Shown: positions 9,205 to 18,617 of the stretch, in pieces
How positions within the stretch are numbered: the first letter of the stretch is position 1
Layout: every line of letters begins with the position of its first letter
Origin: Patiriisocius sp047731265
Lineage (GTDB): Bacteria > Bacteroidota > Bacteroidia > Flavobacteriales > Flavobacteriaceae
Assembly (NCBI RefSeq): GCF_047731265.1
Contig: NZ_CP159835.1
Span: 3,224,001 to 3,288,000 of the forward strand
Direction: 5' to 3'
DNA length: 64,000 nucleotides
The notes under the pieces: model-generated
What the model was told of the DNA's origin: nothing
Seen by the model: the letters and a program-made list of their open reading frames with translations, nothing else
Database searches by the model: none
Made by a program: the position numbers and the translations under genes

Positions 9205-9233
9205 TCTGAAAACGTATTCAGAAAACAAAAATA
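9205..9233 (-). promoter_or_regulatory. Putative pyrR -7 box and 5' UTR near-palindrome
   Basis: On the minus strand TATTTTTG (9226-9233) matches the Bacteroidetes -7 motif TAnnTTTG about 33 bases before the pyrR ATG. Between box and ATG, 9205-9222 reads as an 18-base near-perfect palindrome (TCTGAA arms, two inner mismatches). It could be an operator or RNA hairpin. No good -33 TTG lies at the expected distance. Confidence 0.4.
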
Positions 9234-9601
9234 CCATTTTTTAGTGAATGCATCTTATTTCAATGAAAACTTATAAATTCTCGAGATTTTTAATCAATAA
9301 TAAAATTTCAAAGAAACAATACCCCTCCACTAATCCCTCATCAAAGCGGAAACTTTTCACTTTATTAAATCGTGTTTCTATGGGTTTAAAAATCATTATT
9401 TAAAAAATAATAGTTATAAGTTCCCAGTTCCTTTCTTGAGCGAGGTTAGGAGGGTGTTTTTTGAATAAAATATTTATGGCATTGCTTTTGACTTATCAAC
9501 AAGGCGGAATATTAGTAAAATTTATAAAACCTGTAACATTTTTAAGGTAAGATAGTCTTACTTTTACAACAAAGTAAATTTATAAAACAAAATAATTAAC
9601 T
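9234..9601. other. Intergenic between divergent pyrR and an exported-protein gene
   Basis: AT-rich and without an open frame that looks coding. It must hold the promoter of the gene at 9602, but I see no convincing TAnnTTTG box for it. Confidence 0.5.
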
Positions 9602-10357
9602 ATGAAAACTTTAAAAACACTTTTTGTTGCGTTAATCGTTATCGCAATGGTTCCAGCAACAGCACAAACTGCTGATGAAATATTATCAAAATATTTTGAA
9701 AACACAGGCGGAGTTGAGGCTTGGAATAAGCTAGAAAGCGTAAAAATGGTAGGTTCTGCCAGCGGAGGTGGAATGGAAATTCCTGTTGAATTGTATAACG
9801 CTAAAGACGGAAGAACATTAGTGAAAATAAACATCCAAGGACAAGAATTGACACAAATTGCTTTTGATGGTGAAAGTATGTGGACAACCAATTTCATGAC
9901 TATGTTACCAGAAAAGAGCGATGCAGAAGCAACTGCTAATATGAAGTCTAAACTTGGTGATTTCCCTTCTCCATTCTTAAACTATAAAGAAAAAGGCTAT
10001 GCCGTAGAATATTTAGGAAAAGAAACTAAAGAAGGTACTGAGGTATTTAAGGTTATGCTTACTCAAAAACCGGTAATGGTTGATGGTAAAGAAGAGCCTT
10101 CTGTGACTTATTATTATTTTGATACTGAAAACTATGTTCCAATTATGACAGAAGCTGAAATTACTGCTGGACCCATGAAAGGGCAAATGGGAACATCAAC
10201 AATGAGCGATTACCAAGAAGTGGATGGTTTATACTTTCCATTTTCTATGACAATGTCTGGGCAAGGAATCCAAATGAAGGAAATTATATTAAATCCTGAA
10301 CTGGAAGCTTCAATGTTTGCTTTTCCGGAAGATAAGACTACTGAAGAAAAAAAATAA
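9602..10357 (+). CDS. Exported LolA-like (outer membrane lipoprotein-sorting-like) protein
   Basis: A 251-residue protein with a clear signal peptide (residues 1-21, cleavage after PATAQ). The mature part begins TADEILSKYFENTGGVEAWNKLESVKM and continues as beta-rich segments, the pattern of Bacteroidetes proteins that share the LolA/LolB half-barrel fold. It has no lipobox, so it is probably periplasmic and soluble. No lolB-like or transporter gene adjoins. It is followed by a strong terminator, so it is probably monocistronic. The specific role is unknown; the LolA-like label is by fold resemblance. Confidence 0.75.
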   Translation: MKTLKTLFVALIVIAMVPATAQTADEILSKYFENTGGVEAWNKLESVKMVGSASGGGMEIPVELYNAKDGRTLVKINIQGQELTQIAFDGESMWTTNFMTMLPEKSDAEATANMKSKLGDFPSPFLNYKEKGYAVEYLGKETKEGTEVFKVMLTQKPVMVDGKEEPSVTYYYFDTENYVPIMTEAEITAGPMKGQMGTSTMSDYQEVDGLYFPFSMTMSGQGIQMKEIILNPELEASMFAFPEDKTTEEKK

Positions 10358-10380
10358 TTTTATAGAGCGCATACAATTAA

Positions 10381-10415
10381 TATCCCCACCTCAAAAGGTG
10401 GGGATATTTTTTTTT
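10381..10415 (+). terminator. Rho-independent terminator
   Basis: A perfect 11-bp stem (10381-10391 with 10396-10406, TATCCCCACCT arm), four-base loop CAAA, then a run of nine T. It closes the 9602-10357 transcript. Confidence 0.93.
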
Positions 10416-10523
10416 CGGTATTTGTAACATTTATAATATTTAAGCTACTAACTTTAGCAGTAACCTAACTTTAAAATTGCAAAAACTTCTTGTATTTTTA
10501 GAGTTATAAAAAACTAAAAAACG

Positions 10524-13500
10524 ATGAAAAAAATTCTGTTCTCGGTGTTGGCAGTTGCCCTAGCAATGCCATTCACTGGTATCTCACAAGACGAAATTTC
10601 TTTAAAAGGAAAACAACTTTTTGGCGACATGAAAGCGCGTCATATAGGACCTGCATTAATGAGTGGTCGTATAAACGATCTTGAAAGTCACCCTACAAAT
10701 CCTCGCATCTTATACGCCGGTACTGCTGGTGGTGGTGTTTGGAAATCAAATGATGGTGGCGCAACCTTCTCCCCTATTTTTGACGAACACGTTCAATCTA
10801 TTGGTGTTGTGACACTAGACCCTAAAAATCCTGATCAAAATATTTGGGTTGGAACAGGTGAAACTTGGACACGTAATTCAGTTTCGGTTGGGGATGGACT
10901 TTTTAAATCTACCGATGGCGGAAACAATTTTAAAGAAGTACCCGGCTTTGAAAATAGTGAGCGAATCACTTCCGTAGTAATTAATCCTAATGATACAAAT
11001 ATTATGTATGTGGGAGTGTTGGGTGCATTATGGAGTGATAGTGAAGATCGCGGTGTTTATAAATCTACCGATGGTGGGGCTACTTGGAGTAAAATATTAT
11101 TTGTAGGCCCTGCTACGGGTGCAAGTGATGTAATTATGGATCCTAAAAACCCAAATATACTCTACGCTTCTATGTGGGAGTTTAGACGAAGTGGATGGGG
11201 TTTTAATTCTGGTGGATTAACTAGTGCTTTGTACAAATCTACAAATGGCGGTTCTTCTTGGGATAAGATACACAATGGTTTCCCTGCTGGGAAATTAGGG
11301 AGAATTGCAATTGCGGTAGCACCGAGTGACAATAATATATTATATGCAGTTTTAGAAACTGAAGAAAAATCTAAAAACGGACTATGGAAATCTACAAACG
11401 CTGGACAATCTTGGGAGCATTTAAATAATGACTTCGGATTGGTGGTTAGACCCTTCTATTTTTCAAGAATTGTGGTGGATCCTAAAAATCCTGACATTTT
11501 AGTAAAAGGAGGACTAAACGGATCTATTAGCCGTGATGGTGGAAATACATTTAAGAATTTAGGAAATATGCACAGTGATATTCACGATTTAGCATTTCAT
11601 ATAAACGATAGTGATGTTATTTATTCTGGAACTGATGGTGGTGTATACCGCTCTTGGAATGGTGGTACTACTTTTGAAATTGTAGAAAATCTTCCTTTGA
11701 GCCAGTTTTACCATATTAGCGTTGATGATGCAGAGCCTTACAATGTGTATGGAGGTTTACAAGACAATGGTTCTTGGTATGGTCCTTCTTCTTCAGAAGG
11801 AGGTGTAAATGCTCGTGACTGGAATAGTGTGGGTTATGGGGATGGATTTAGAGTTTTAAAACATCCAACAAAAAATATTGTTTACAGCGAAATGCAAGGC
11901 GCAGAAAACGTATGGCGTTATGATATCGATAGAAAACGAACAAAGACAATCCAACCATTGCCTAAAAGAGGGGATTCTGAATTACGTTTTAATTGGAACG
12001 CGCCAATGGCAGTAAGTGCCCATCAGCCCGATCGTTTTATTATGGGGAGTCAATTTGTACATGTTTCTGAAAACATGGGTGATACCTGGAAAATAATTTC
12101 TCCAGATTTAACGACAAACGACAAAACAAAACAAGACCAATCAAGTTCTGGTGGATTGAGTGTTGATAATAGCGGTGCTGAAAATCACACTACGATTTTT
12201 ACCATTGCCGAATCACCATTAGATCAAAACATACTTTGGGTAGGAACCGATGACGGTAATATTCAAGTAACCAAAGATTTTGGAAAAACGTGGAGTAACG
12301 TTACCCCTAACCTAACTGGAATTCCAAAAAACACATGGGTGTATCATATTGAAGCAAGTATTCATGGAAAAGGAACTGCCTATGCTGTTTTTGAAGGTCA
12401 CACATCTGGCGATATGAAACCGTATGCTATGAAAACTACAGATTACGGAGCTACTTGGACCAACATTATCTCTCCAGATATTCAGGAAAATGCCTTTGTG
12501 CGTAATATTCAAGAAGATTATGTAAATGAAGACTTGTTATTTTTAGGAACAGAAATGGGATTATATGTAACCATAGATGGTGGTAAAAATTGGTCGCATT
12601 TTACAAACAATATGCCTCCTGTTGCAATCCATTTTATTGATATGCAGAAAAAGACCAATGATATTGTTATGGGAACTCACGGTCGTGGCGTTATTATAAT
12701 AGATGACATTAGTCCCTTGCGAGAGCTAAATCAAGAAGTGCTTGCAAGCAATGTACATTTCTTTAAAAACAAACCTTTTACTATGGTTGAAGAAAGTGGC
12801 TTTGCGGGAAGTTTTGGTGCGGAAACACAATTTGTTGGACAAAATAAACCTACTGCTGCTCGCATTGTTTATTATCTAAAAAAGAGACATACTTTTGGTA
12901 AGATGAGTATGGAACTACAGGATATGGAAGGGAATAAAATAACAAGCTTGGATCCTGGAAAATCAAAAGGTATCAATGTAGTTTACTGGAATTTTAATAC
13001 GTCTAATCCTAAGATGGCTGCCGCGAAGACACTCTCGTTTGGAGGATTTACTTCGCCTCGTGCTTCTGAAGGTACATACAAAGTAATTTTAAAGAAAGGT
13101 AAAGACACCTACGAACAAATTATTGAAACCAAATATGACAGCAGTTCTCTTTCTTCAGTTAATGAACGCAAAGAACAGGAAGCGCTTACTAAAGAACTGT
13201 ATGATATGGTAGAAGATCTTGCCTATATGGTATACGAAATTGGCACCTACCAATCAACCGCAAAAGACGTTATCGATGCTGATGGAAAAGGAGCCAAAGA
13301 ATCTCAAAAGTATTGGGATGCTTTGGAAGGACTGCGCAAGGACTTAGTGGTTACTACTGGTGACAACTATGTAGCCTCCGCAGAACCAGAATTAAGAGAA
13401 CGTATGGGCAAATTGTATAGCACCGTAGCTACTAGTTATGATATGGTTTCAGGAGCTTTAATGCAGAACTATGAATTAATCAAAGAGGAGTTTGCAACTG

Positions 13501-13622
13501 AAAAAACCAGATATCAAACAATACAAGATAAAGAAGGTAAGAAATTTATAAAGGTTTTAGAAAAACAAGAGATGACAGCGCCAGAGATGAAGTCTAAGGA
13601 AGATTTCTTGTCTAAGGAATAG
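10524..13622 (+). CDS. Large exported beta-propeller protein with Asp-box (BNR/sortilin-like) repeats
   Basis: A 1032-residue protein with a signal peptide (1-21, cleavage after GISQ). Residues ~35-740 contain at least ten Asp-box motifs of the form S-x-D-x-G-x-T-W/F, for example SNDGGATF, STDGGNNF, STDGGATW, STNGGSSW, SRDGGNTF, TKDFGKTW, TTDYGATW and TIDGGKNW. They indicate two sortilin/VPS10-type beta-propellers. The last ~280 residues hold a beta domain and a helical tail rich in Lys/Glu. There is no T9SS sorting domain, so the protein is probably periplasmic. Such proteins are often labelled glycosyl hydrolase, but I see no catalytic signature. The ligand or substrate is unknown. Confidence 0.88.
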   Translation: MKKILFSVLAVALAMPFTGISQDEISLKGKQLFGDMKARHIGPALMSGRINDLESHPTNPRILYAGTAGGGVWKSNDGGATFSPIFDEHVQSIGVVTLDPKNPDQNIWVGTGETWTRNSVSVGDGLFKSTDGGNNFKEVPGFENSERITSVVINPNDTNIMYVGVLGALWSDSEDRGVYKSTDGGATWSKILFVGPATGASDVIMDPKNPNILYASMWEFRRSGWGFNSGGLTSALYKSTNGGSSWDKIHNGFPAGKLGRIAIAVAPSDNNILYAVLETEEKSKNGLWKSTNAGQSWEHLNNDFGLVVRPFYFSRIVVDPKNPDILVKGGLNGSISRDGGNTFKNLGNMHSDIHDLAFHINDSDVIYSGTDGGVYRSWNGGTTFEIVENLPLSQFYHISVDDAEPYNVYGGLQDNGSWYGPSSSEGGVNARDWNSVGYGDGFRVLKHPTKNIVYSEMQGAENVWRYDIDRKRTKTIQPLPKRGDSELRFNWNAPMAVSAHQPDRFIMGSQFVHVSENMGDTWKIISPDLTTNDKTKQDQSSSGGLSVDNSGAENHTTIFTIAESPLDQNILWVGTDDGNIQVTKDFGKTWSNVTPNLTGIPKNTWVYHIEASIHGKGTAYAVFEGHTSGDMKPYAMKTTDYGATWTNIISPDIQENAFVRNIQEDYVNEDLLFLGTEMGLYVTIDGGKNWSHFTNNMPPVAIHFIDMQKKTNDIVMGTHGRGVIIIDDISPLRELNQEVLASNVHFFKNKPFTMVEESGFAGSFGAETQFVGQNKPTAARIVYYLKKRHTFGKMSMELQDMEGNKITSLDPGKSKGINVVYWNFNTSNPKMAAAKTLSFGGFTSPRASEGTYKVILKKGKDTYEQIIETKYDSSSLSSVNERKEQEALTKELYDMVEDLAYMVYEIGTYQSTAKDVIDADGKGAKESQKYWDALEGLRKDLVVTTGDNYVASAEPELRERMGKLYSTVATSYDMVSGALMQNYELIKEEFATEKTRYQTIQDKEGKKFIKVLEKQEMTAPEMKSKEDFLSKE

Positions 13623-13672
13623 TTTTTTGAAGTACGGATTTCGATATAAGGTTGAAATTTAACGAAAGGTTT

Positions 13673-13708
13673 AAATGCCCTCTATTGTTGTGATAGATGG
13701 CATTTTTT
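13673..13708 (+). terminator. Rho-independent terminator
   Basis: Stem AAATGCC-x-TCTAT (13673-13685) pairing with ATAGA-x-GGCATTT (13693-13705) with one internal mismatch and a seven-base loop, followed by T residues. It terminates the propeller gene. Confidence 0.85.
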
Positions 13709-13756
13709 ATTTAATTTCATTATTATATAATCCACGCCTACAATATAAAAACAGTG

Positions 13757-14768
13757 ATGATAAAAAAATTAAGCCTACTACTATTTATACTCGTATCACA
13801 AGCTAATTTTGGACAAAATGATAGTGTCTTTTCGCTTCACGGAAAAACTAAGGAGTCACTTGACAGAACCGTTTTATTAGTGCAAGATCCTTTAAAAGAC
13901 AAATTCATTGATTCAGTCAAAGTAATAGAGAACTCGTTTGGTCTTAATACTCCCTTAACAGATTTTCCTTTAGAACTAATTCTTTATAGAGATGATTAAA
14001 CTGCAAAAAGAATATGGGTAGAAAACAAACCGATGTATTTTGATTCTTCCAATTCAAATTTTGAAGATGCTATAATTAGTGGTTCTGTTAAAGACAGTTT
14101 AGCAACATCATTATGGAATACGATGAAAGAACTCCCCTATCAAGAAACGGTTTCTCTTCAGACTGCATTTATAAAAAACAACCCAAATAGCATTTTTAGT
14201 GCTCACAATCTATCCATTATTGCATCTGTATTTGGCCAAGAAGAAACAAAAAAATTATTTGACAAATTTTCAATTAAAAACAAACAATCATCCCACGGAA
14301 TAATCGTAGCAGAATTTTTGGAAATAAAAATTAGTAAAACTCCTAAAATAGTCGAAAAGTATGTTGACTTTTCTATGGGTAATCGAAGCGGTGAACTAGA
14401 CAAACTCTCTAATTATTCTGGGAAATACATCTTGCTTGAGTTTTGGGCATCTTAGTGTGTTCCTTGTCGCAAAGAAAACCCTGAGTTAAAAAGTGTTTAC
14501 AATAAGTTTAAAAGATTAGATTTTGAGATTTTTGCAGTGTCATTAAACAAAACAAGGGCATTGGACTGAAGCAATAAAAAAGGACTCATTGAATTGGAAG
14601 CACCTAAATGATTTAAAAGGAAGGAATAGTATGGCTTCACTTATTTACGGTGTAAATAGTATCTCAGACAATTTTTTTATTGATAAAAACGGCGTTATAA
14701 TAGCTCGAAATTTGAGCGCTGATGCATTAGGTGAAACTTTGTCTGACTTAATATTACATCGGGACTAG
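13757..14768 (+). pseudogene. Decayed TlpA-like thiol-disulfide oxidoreductase (DUF4369-thioredoxin)
   Basis: Three open pieces join into one protein. Residues from ATG 13757 give a signal peptide (ending ANFGQ) and a DUF4369-like beta domain (FSLHGKTKESLDRTVLLVQD). An in-frame TAA at 13997 interrupts it. The same frame then continues through VENKPMYFD to ILLEFWAS, where TAG at 14453 replaces the Trp of a WCVPC active site; CVPCRKENPEL follows in frame. Near 14550 the frame shifts by one base, and the C-terminal half continues (GHWTEAIKKDSLNWKHLND, FFIDKNGVIIARNLS) to a stop at 14766. Two nonsense changes and one frameshift make function very unlikely. The intact gene would have been an exported disulfide reductase. 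Confidence 0.88.
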
Positions 14769-14771
14769 ACT

Positions 14772-15052
14772 ATTAAAAATGAAAGCAACACCACAATTTT
14801 CAAATTTTATGATTCAATTATTTAGAAGGACGAAAGTGGTAAAGTTTTATCACAAATGGAGATTGAAAAATTGATTAAAAACGAAGAATACACACTTCAT
14901 TTAAATACAGAAACAAATATTATGATGGTTAACAAGAATTAGTTATTGTTAAGGAGGTGTTTTTAAAGCTAGCTTTTATAGGAACAGACACTTACAAATA
15001 TAGAAATGAAAATCAACCAATAGAAACAACTTCTCTAATGATAACAACTTGA
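14772..15052 (+). pseudogene. Fragment of a second decayed gene, unknown function
   Basis: Directly after the TlpA remnant, frame-stitched translation gives protein-like sequence with no intact frame: IFKFYDSII, TAG at 14823, DESGKVLSQMEIEKLIKNEE, then a frame change near 14920 and a TAA at 14930, and finally QELVIVKEVFLKLAF and GTDTYKYRNENQPIE ending at 15052. No start codon with a conserved N-terminus is seen. It may be the end of a separate gene that was co-transcribed with the TlpA-like gene. I do not recognise the family. Confidence 0.55.
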
Positions 15053-15406
15053 GTCTCGCGACTGCTTAAATCTTTATATTAAATGTTTCTTTAATTCCAA
15101 GACAAGATATTATGGCCAACATTTAAATAATATATTTATAAACACACTTCCTTCATCAAAACGGAAACCAATTTTTTTTACCCTTTTAAGCTAGTTTATT
15201 AATTCAGCAATTTGACGAACTATGTCAGGATTTGTAAAAATATTTTTGAACCTATATTTCTTATAATAGATAGATACCGTATCAAAACCAAATACTTTAA
15301 ATTAACATATTACCACCTAATTTTTGTTGATAGTGCTGTTTATAACTAAGCGCTATTAGTATCCTCACAACCTTTATCATATTGTACCTTTAAAAAAAAC
15401 ACGATT
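15053..15406. other. Intergenic, no supported gene
   Basis: About 350 AT-rich bases after the pseudogenes. No coding-like frame, hairpin or repeat of note was found. It presumably contains the promoter of the gene at 15407. Confidence 0.5.
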
Positions 15407-15811
15407 ATGATGAAATGTCGCGATCAACAGCTCCTTGAAGCACGCCCAGAAATACCAAATCTAAAATTTGAAGTAAATACAGGAAACGAAGAATGTTTTC
15501 AGAACGAGACCATACGGCCTATTGCTAAGATGCAAAACGATTTATTTGTCTTAGTTTTCAAAAATTACATTCAAAAACATAAGAATGTATTTCACAATTT
15601 AACCATTGACCGCAAACTAGAGTATATTGAGACTGCCCTCAATAGAGATATCAAATTCAGAAATGCTTTAAAAGGAATGTTTATAGGACAGTTTACTCAA
15701 GAAGAATATAAAAAATATATTTTAAACTCCTCAGCCTTAAATAAAAGAATGATCAATATTACAAAAGAACGGCTTAAAAACAATCTTATTCAATTTGAAC
15801 ATAAAATATAA
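15407..15811 (+). CDS. Conserved flavobacterial protein of unknown function
   Basis: A 134-residue, mostly helical, soluble protein: no signal peptide and no membrane segment. The conserved-looking centre is NETIRPIAKMQNDLFVLVFKNYIQKHK, followed by KLEYIETALNRDIKFRNALKGMFIGQFTQEEYKKY and SSALNKRMINI. I recognise this as a family common in flavobacteria and sometimes labelled glyoxalase, but I see no glyoxalase metal-binding pattern. It stands alone between the pseudogenes and an OmpA gene. The start could be either of two adjacent ATGs (15407 or 15410). Confidence 0.75.
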   Translation: MMKCRDQQLLEARPEIPNLKFEVNTGNEECFQNETIRPIAKMQNDLFVLVFKNYIQKHKNVFHNLTIDRKLEYIETALNRDIKFRNALKGMFIGQFTQEEYKKYILNSSALNKRMINITKERLKNNLIQFEHKI

Positions 15812-15963
15812 GACACAAAAAAATTACACGCAAATCAGTCGTTTTTAACATGTTAACGAGTTTTTTGTTACTTGCACTGAAAGTACTTAAAGTTATCAAA
15901 AAAAGGTAGGCTGTTTTACATAAGTTTTATATTTTCGCACTCTTATAATTAACTTATTTCATT

Positions 15964-17241
15964 ATGAAAAAAATTTTACTTACCCTAGCATTAATTGCTA
16001 CCACAATTATGACGTTTGCTCAAGAAGCAAGTTCAGATTTTAACAGATGGTCCGTAGAAATCGAGGCTGGAATTCATAAACCTACTAGATATCACGCTCC
16101 TGGTTATTACATCCACGCTGCTAGTTTTGGACAAGCTGCGGTAGGGGTTCGTTATATGTTTAATAACAAATTTGGTGTTAAAGCAGATTTTGGTGCAAAT
16201 ACATTTAAAGGAGACAATGACAGTCCTGCAGGAGAATATCAAACTAATTACTATAGATGGTCTTTACAAGGTGTTGTAAATGCATCAAACGTACTTGGTT
16301 TTAACAAATCTAAAAATAATAGATTTGGTATTCTTTTGCACGGTGGTGGTGGATATGCTAGAGCAGATGCTAAAGAGCCAACTGATAGACCTGGCGCAGA
16401 CAATATGCTCCATATTATGGCTGGTATAACGCCTCAATATAGAATCACTGACCGCATAGTTCTTACTGGAGACCTTTCTAGTATTTTGAATGTAAGACAA
16501 ACATATACTTGGGATGGTACTCAAAGAAATGAGGGGTTTAGTCCTAATGGTTTTTTAGTTAATGCATCTGTAGGTTTAACATTTTACCTAGGTAATAATG
16601 AGAAGCATGCAGATTGGACCGACAGCTCTTCAGTGGACGGTGCAAAACTTGCTGAATTAGAGGAACGTCTTTCAAAAATCGAAACAGATCTTATAGATAC
16701 AGATCAAGATGGTGTTGCAGACTATTTAGATAGAGAAGCAAATACTATTTCTGGAGTAGCTGTAAACACCAAAGGTATTGCGATCGATCGTAATAAAAAT
16801 GGCATTCCGGATGAGATTGAACCAAGTCTAGATAACCGCTACGTTCTTAAATCTGATTATAATGGTGGAACAACAACAATAGATTATAACTCGTTGGTTA
16901 GAGAACTTCTTAATGAAGGATATGTAAATGTATACTTCAAGACTGGCAGTACAGCACCTCAAACATATTCTTTAGATGCTATCAACTACTTAAAAGTCTA
17001 TATGAAGAAAAACCCAGCTGCAAAAGCACAACTTATTGGGTATGCAGATGAGATAGGCAATGAAGGATTTAATTCAAGCCTTTCAGCTAATAGAGCTAAA
17101 AAAGTATACGATATACTTGTAGCTTCAGGAATTGATGCTGGTAGACTAAGCCATATAGGTAATGGTGAAGACACAAGTGTTGAAAAGAGTTCTCAAGAAG
17201 CTCGTCAACTTGTGCGTAGAGTTACATTTAAGTTAGACTAA
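15964..17241 (+). CDS. OmpA-family outer membrane protein with TSP3 calcium-binding segment
   Basis: A 425-residue protein. The signal peptide (1-19, cleavage after MTFA) is followed by an eight-strand-like beta barrel (~20-215), a short coiled segment, a thrombospondin type 3-like calcium-binding stretch (TDTDQDGVADYLD, then DRNKNGIPDEIE, ~245-285), and a C-terminal OmpA peptidoglycan-binding domain (VNVYFKTGSTAPQ ... LIGYADEIGN ... SANRAKKVYDIL). It anchors the outer membrane to peptidoglycan and is likely abundant. A perfect hairpin just downstream ends the transcript. Confidence 0.93.
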   Translation: MKKILLTLALIATTIMTFAQEASSDFNRWSVEIEAGIHKPTRYHAPGYYIHAASFGQAAVGVRYMFNNKFGVKADFGANTFKGDNDSPAGEYQTNYYRWSLQGVVNASNVLGFNKSKNNRFGILLHGGGGYARADAKEPTDRPGADNMLHIMAGITPQYRITDRIVLTGDLSSILNVRQTYTWDGTQRNEGFSPNGFLVNASVGLTFYLGNNEKHADWTDSSSVDGAKLAELEERLSKIETDLIDTDQDGVADYLDREANTISGVAVNTKGIAIDRNKNGIPDEIEPSLDNRYVLKSDYNGGTTTIDYNSLVRELLNEGYVNVYFKTGSTAPQTYSLDAINYLKVYMKKNPAAKAQLIGYADEIGNEGFNSSLSANRAKKVYDILVASGIDAGRLSHIGNGEDTSVEKSSQEARQLVRRVTFKLD

Positions 17242-17271
17242 CTTGTAATTTTACCACTAAATAATAATATA

Positions 17272-17305
17272 GAAAATGCCACTTTCAAATGAAAGTGGCA
17301 TTTTC
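17272..17305. terminator. Bidirectional terminator between convergent genes
   Basis: A perfect 15-bp stem (17272-17286 with 17291-17305), loop AAAT. The A/T ends of the arms give T runs on both strands. It separates the OmpA gene from the convergent DUF2461 gene. Confidence 0.85.
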
Positions 17306-17329
17306 GGTTTTATTAGATTTTGCTTTTTT

Positions 17330-18007
17330 TTAAAGCAATGATTCCCCATTTAAATCTGTGGTTAACACTTCGCTCATATAATCAAAATAAGGCCTAAATA
17401 ATTCATAATATGAAATTAGGTTTTTATTAAAACTTGGAGCGAACACCTCTTCATCTGTAAAATTACGAGTAACAAAAAAGCTCTTTAATCTAATCAAATC
17501 AATATTAGGCCCCTCCTTTTTAAATCCTTTCGGAGCAGTTTTTACTACAAATTTTTGATTAAACCCATTAAAATACATGTTAAAACATTTGTTACTTAAG
17601 ATTTCTCTAATTGGTTGACTATCTATTTCAAATTCCTTTCTTATTCTAAGTAAATCCTTTGGTTCAGGTGAAAAGAAGCCCCCTGCCATTAAAGAATTAC
17701 CTGGTTCTAGTCGCAAATAATAACCGCCTCTGCGATGTACTCCTGCTCTGCTCCAACTTATACTGCGATGCACATTATATGGAGTTTTGTCTTTACTAAA
17801 CCTAATATCTCTATTTATTCTAAATATCTTTTGTTTTTCAATTTCATCTGTTTCAGATAAACCAGATAAAATTTCAGCATAAAATTGTTTTAACATTTTC
17901 TCACTTTCCAAGTATTCCTTCTTGTTTTCTGTCATCCAATCGCGATGATTATTCTTTGCTAATTTTTTTAAAAAATCGAAGCTCTGTTTTGGTACTGTAT
18001 TACTCAT
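17330..18007 (-). CDS. DUF2461 family protein
   Basis: A 225-residue cytosolic protein. It opens with FDFLKKLAKNNHRDWMTENKKEY, has FRINRDIRFSKDKTPYNVH and GGYYLRLEPGNSLMAGGF, and ends with the LRPYFDYM region. These are the landmarks of the DUF2461 (TIGR02453) family, whose function is not known to me. Length is normal for the family. It stands alone between two plus-strand genes, converging on the OmpA gene. No start ambiguity: ATG at 18007. Confidence 0.9.
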   Translation of the reverse strand: MSNTVPKQSFDFLKKLAKNNHRDWMTENKKEYLESEKMLKQFYAEILSGLSETDEIEKQKIFRINRDIRFSKDKTPYNVHRSISWSRAGVHRRGGYYLRLEPGNSLMAGGFFSPEPKDLLRIRKEFEIDSQPIREILSNKCFNMYFNGFNQKFVVKTAPKGFKKEGPNIDLIRLKSFFVTRNFTDEEVFAPSFNKNLISYYELFRPYFDYMSEVLTTDLNGESLL

Positions 18008-18080
18008 AAATTGGGTTTAGACTTTAAAGATAAATGAAAATCACTATATTTATTACTTACAAACAACCAAACCAAGTATT

Positions 18081-18512
18081 ATGAGCACTTTAAAAAACCC
18101 ACCAAAATCATTTTGGATTGTCGCTATTATTGGATTATTATGGAATTTAATGGGCGTATATCAATTCTACATAGGGAATTACGATTTGGAAAGCTTAAGA
18201 GCGTCCGTTAGCCCAGAAGAATATAGTATTATGGAGTCGCTGCCAATGTGGTACTCAGCTCTATTTGCAATTGCAGTTTTTTCTGGAGTTATAGGTTGCG
18301 CTTTATTATTAACAAAGAAAAAGATTGCCATCCTATTTTTTATGGTTTCATTATTAACTGTACTTATCGCAGAACTTTATTGGTTAATATCAACAAATAT
18401 AATGGAGGTTTCTGGAGCCATTGCAACAGCAATGCCTTTGACTGTATTAGCCATTTCAATTTTTCTATATTTTTATAGTAAAGGAGCTGCTGGTAAAAAG
18501 TGGATTAAGTAG
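18081..18512 (+). CDS. Small four-helix membrane protein, unknown
   Basis: A 143-residue integral membrane protein with four hydrophobic segments (about 10-32, 56-80, 84-106 and 113-135) and a positively charged C-terminus (GKKWIK). The loop LRASVSPEEYSIMESLPMWYSA between helices 1 and 2 is typical of a small flavobacterial family I recall only as uncharacterised, sometimes named sugar transporter without clear ground. It is divergent from DUF2461 and convergent with corA. Function cannot be stated. Confidence 0.75.
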   Translation: MSTLKNPPKSFWIVAIIGLLWNLMGVYQFYIGNYDLESLRASVSPEEYSIMESLPMWYSALFAIAVFSGVIGCALLLTKKKIAILFFMVSLLTVLIAELYWLISTNIMEVSGAIATAMPLTVLAISIFLYFYSKGAAGKKWIK

Positions 18513-18617
18513 GGCGTAATTAGAAAAAAATTAAAACATAAAAATGGTCCCAGAATGTCTGAAACCGTTTCTATGTTTGCTGCCTCGGCGCACTAGAGAC
18601 TACTACCGCCAACTGAA

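Noticed and set aside
9339..15168. Shared 15-mer CATCAAA(G/A)CGGAAAC at 9339 and 15154 as a dispersed repeat
   Set aside because: A one-mismatch match of this length is expected by chance in 64 kb, and the flanks do not match.
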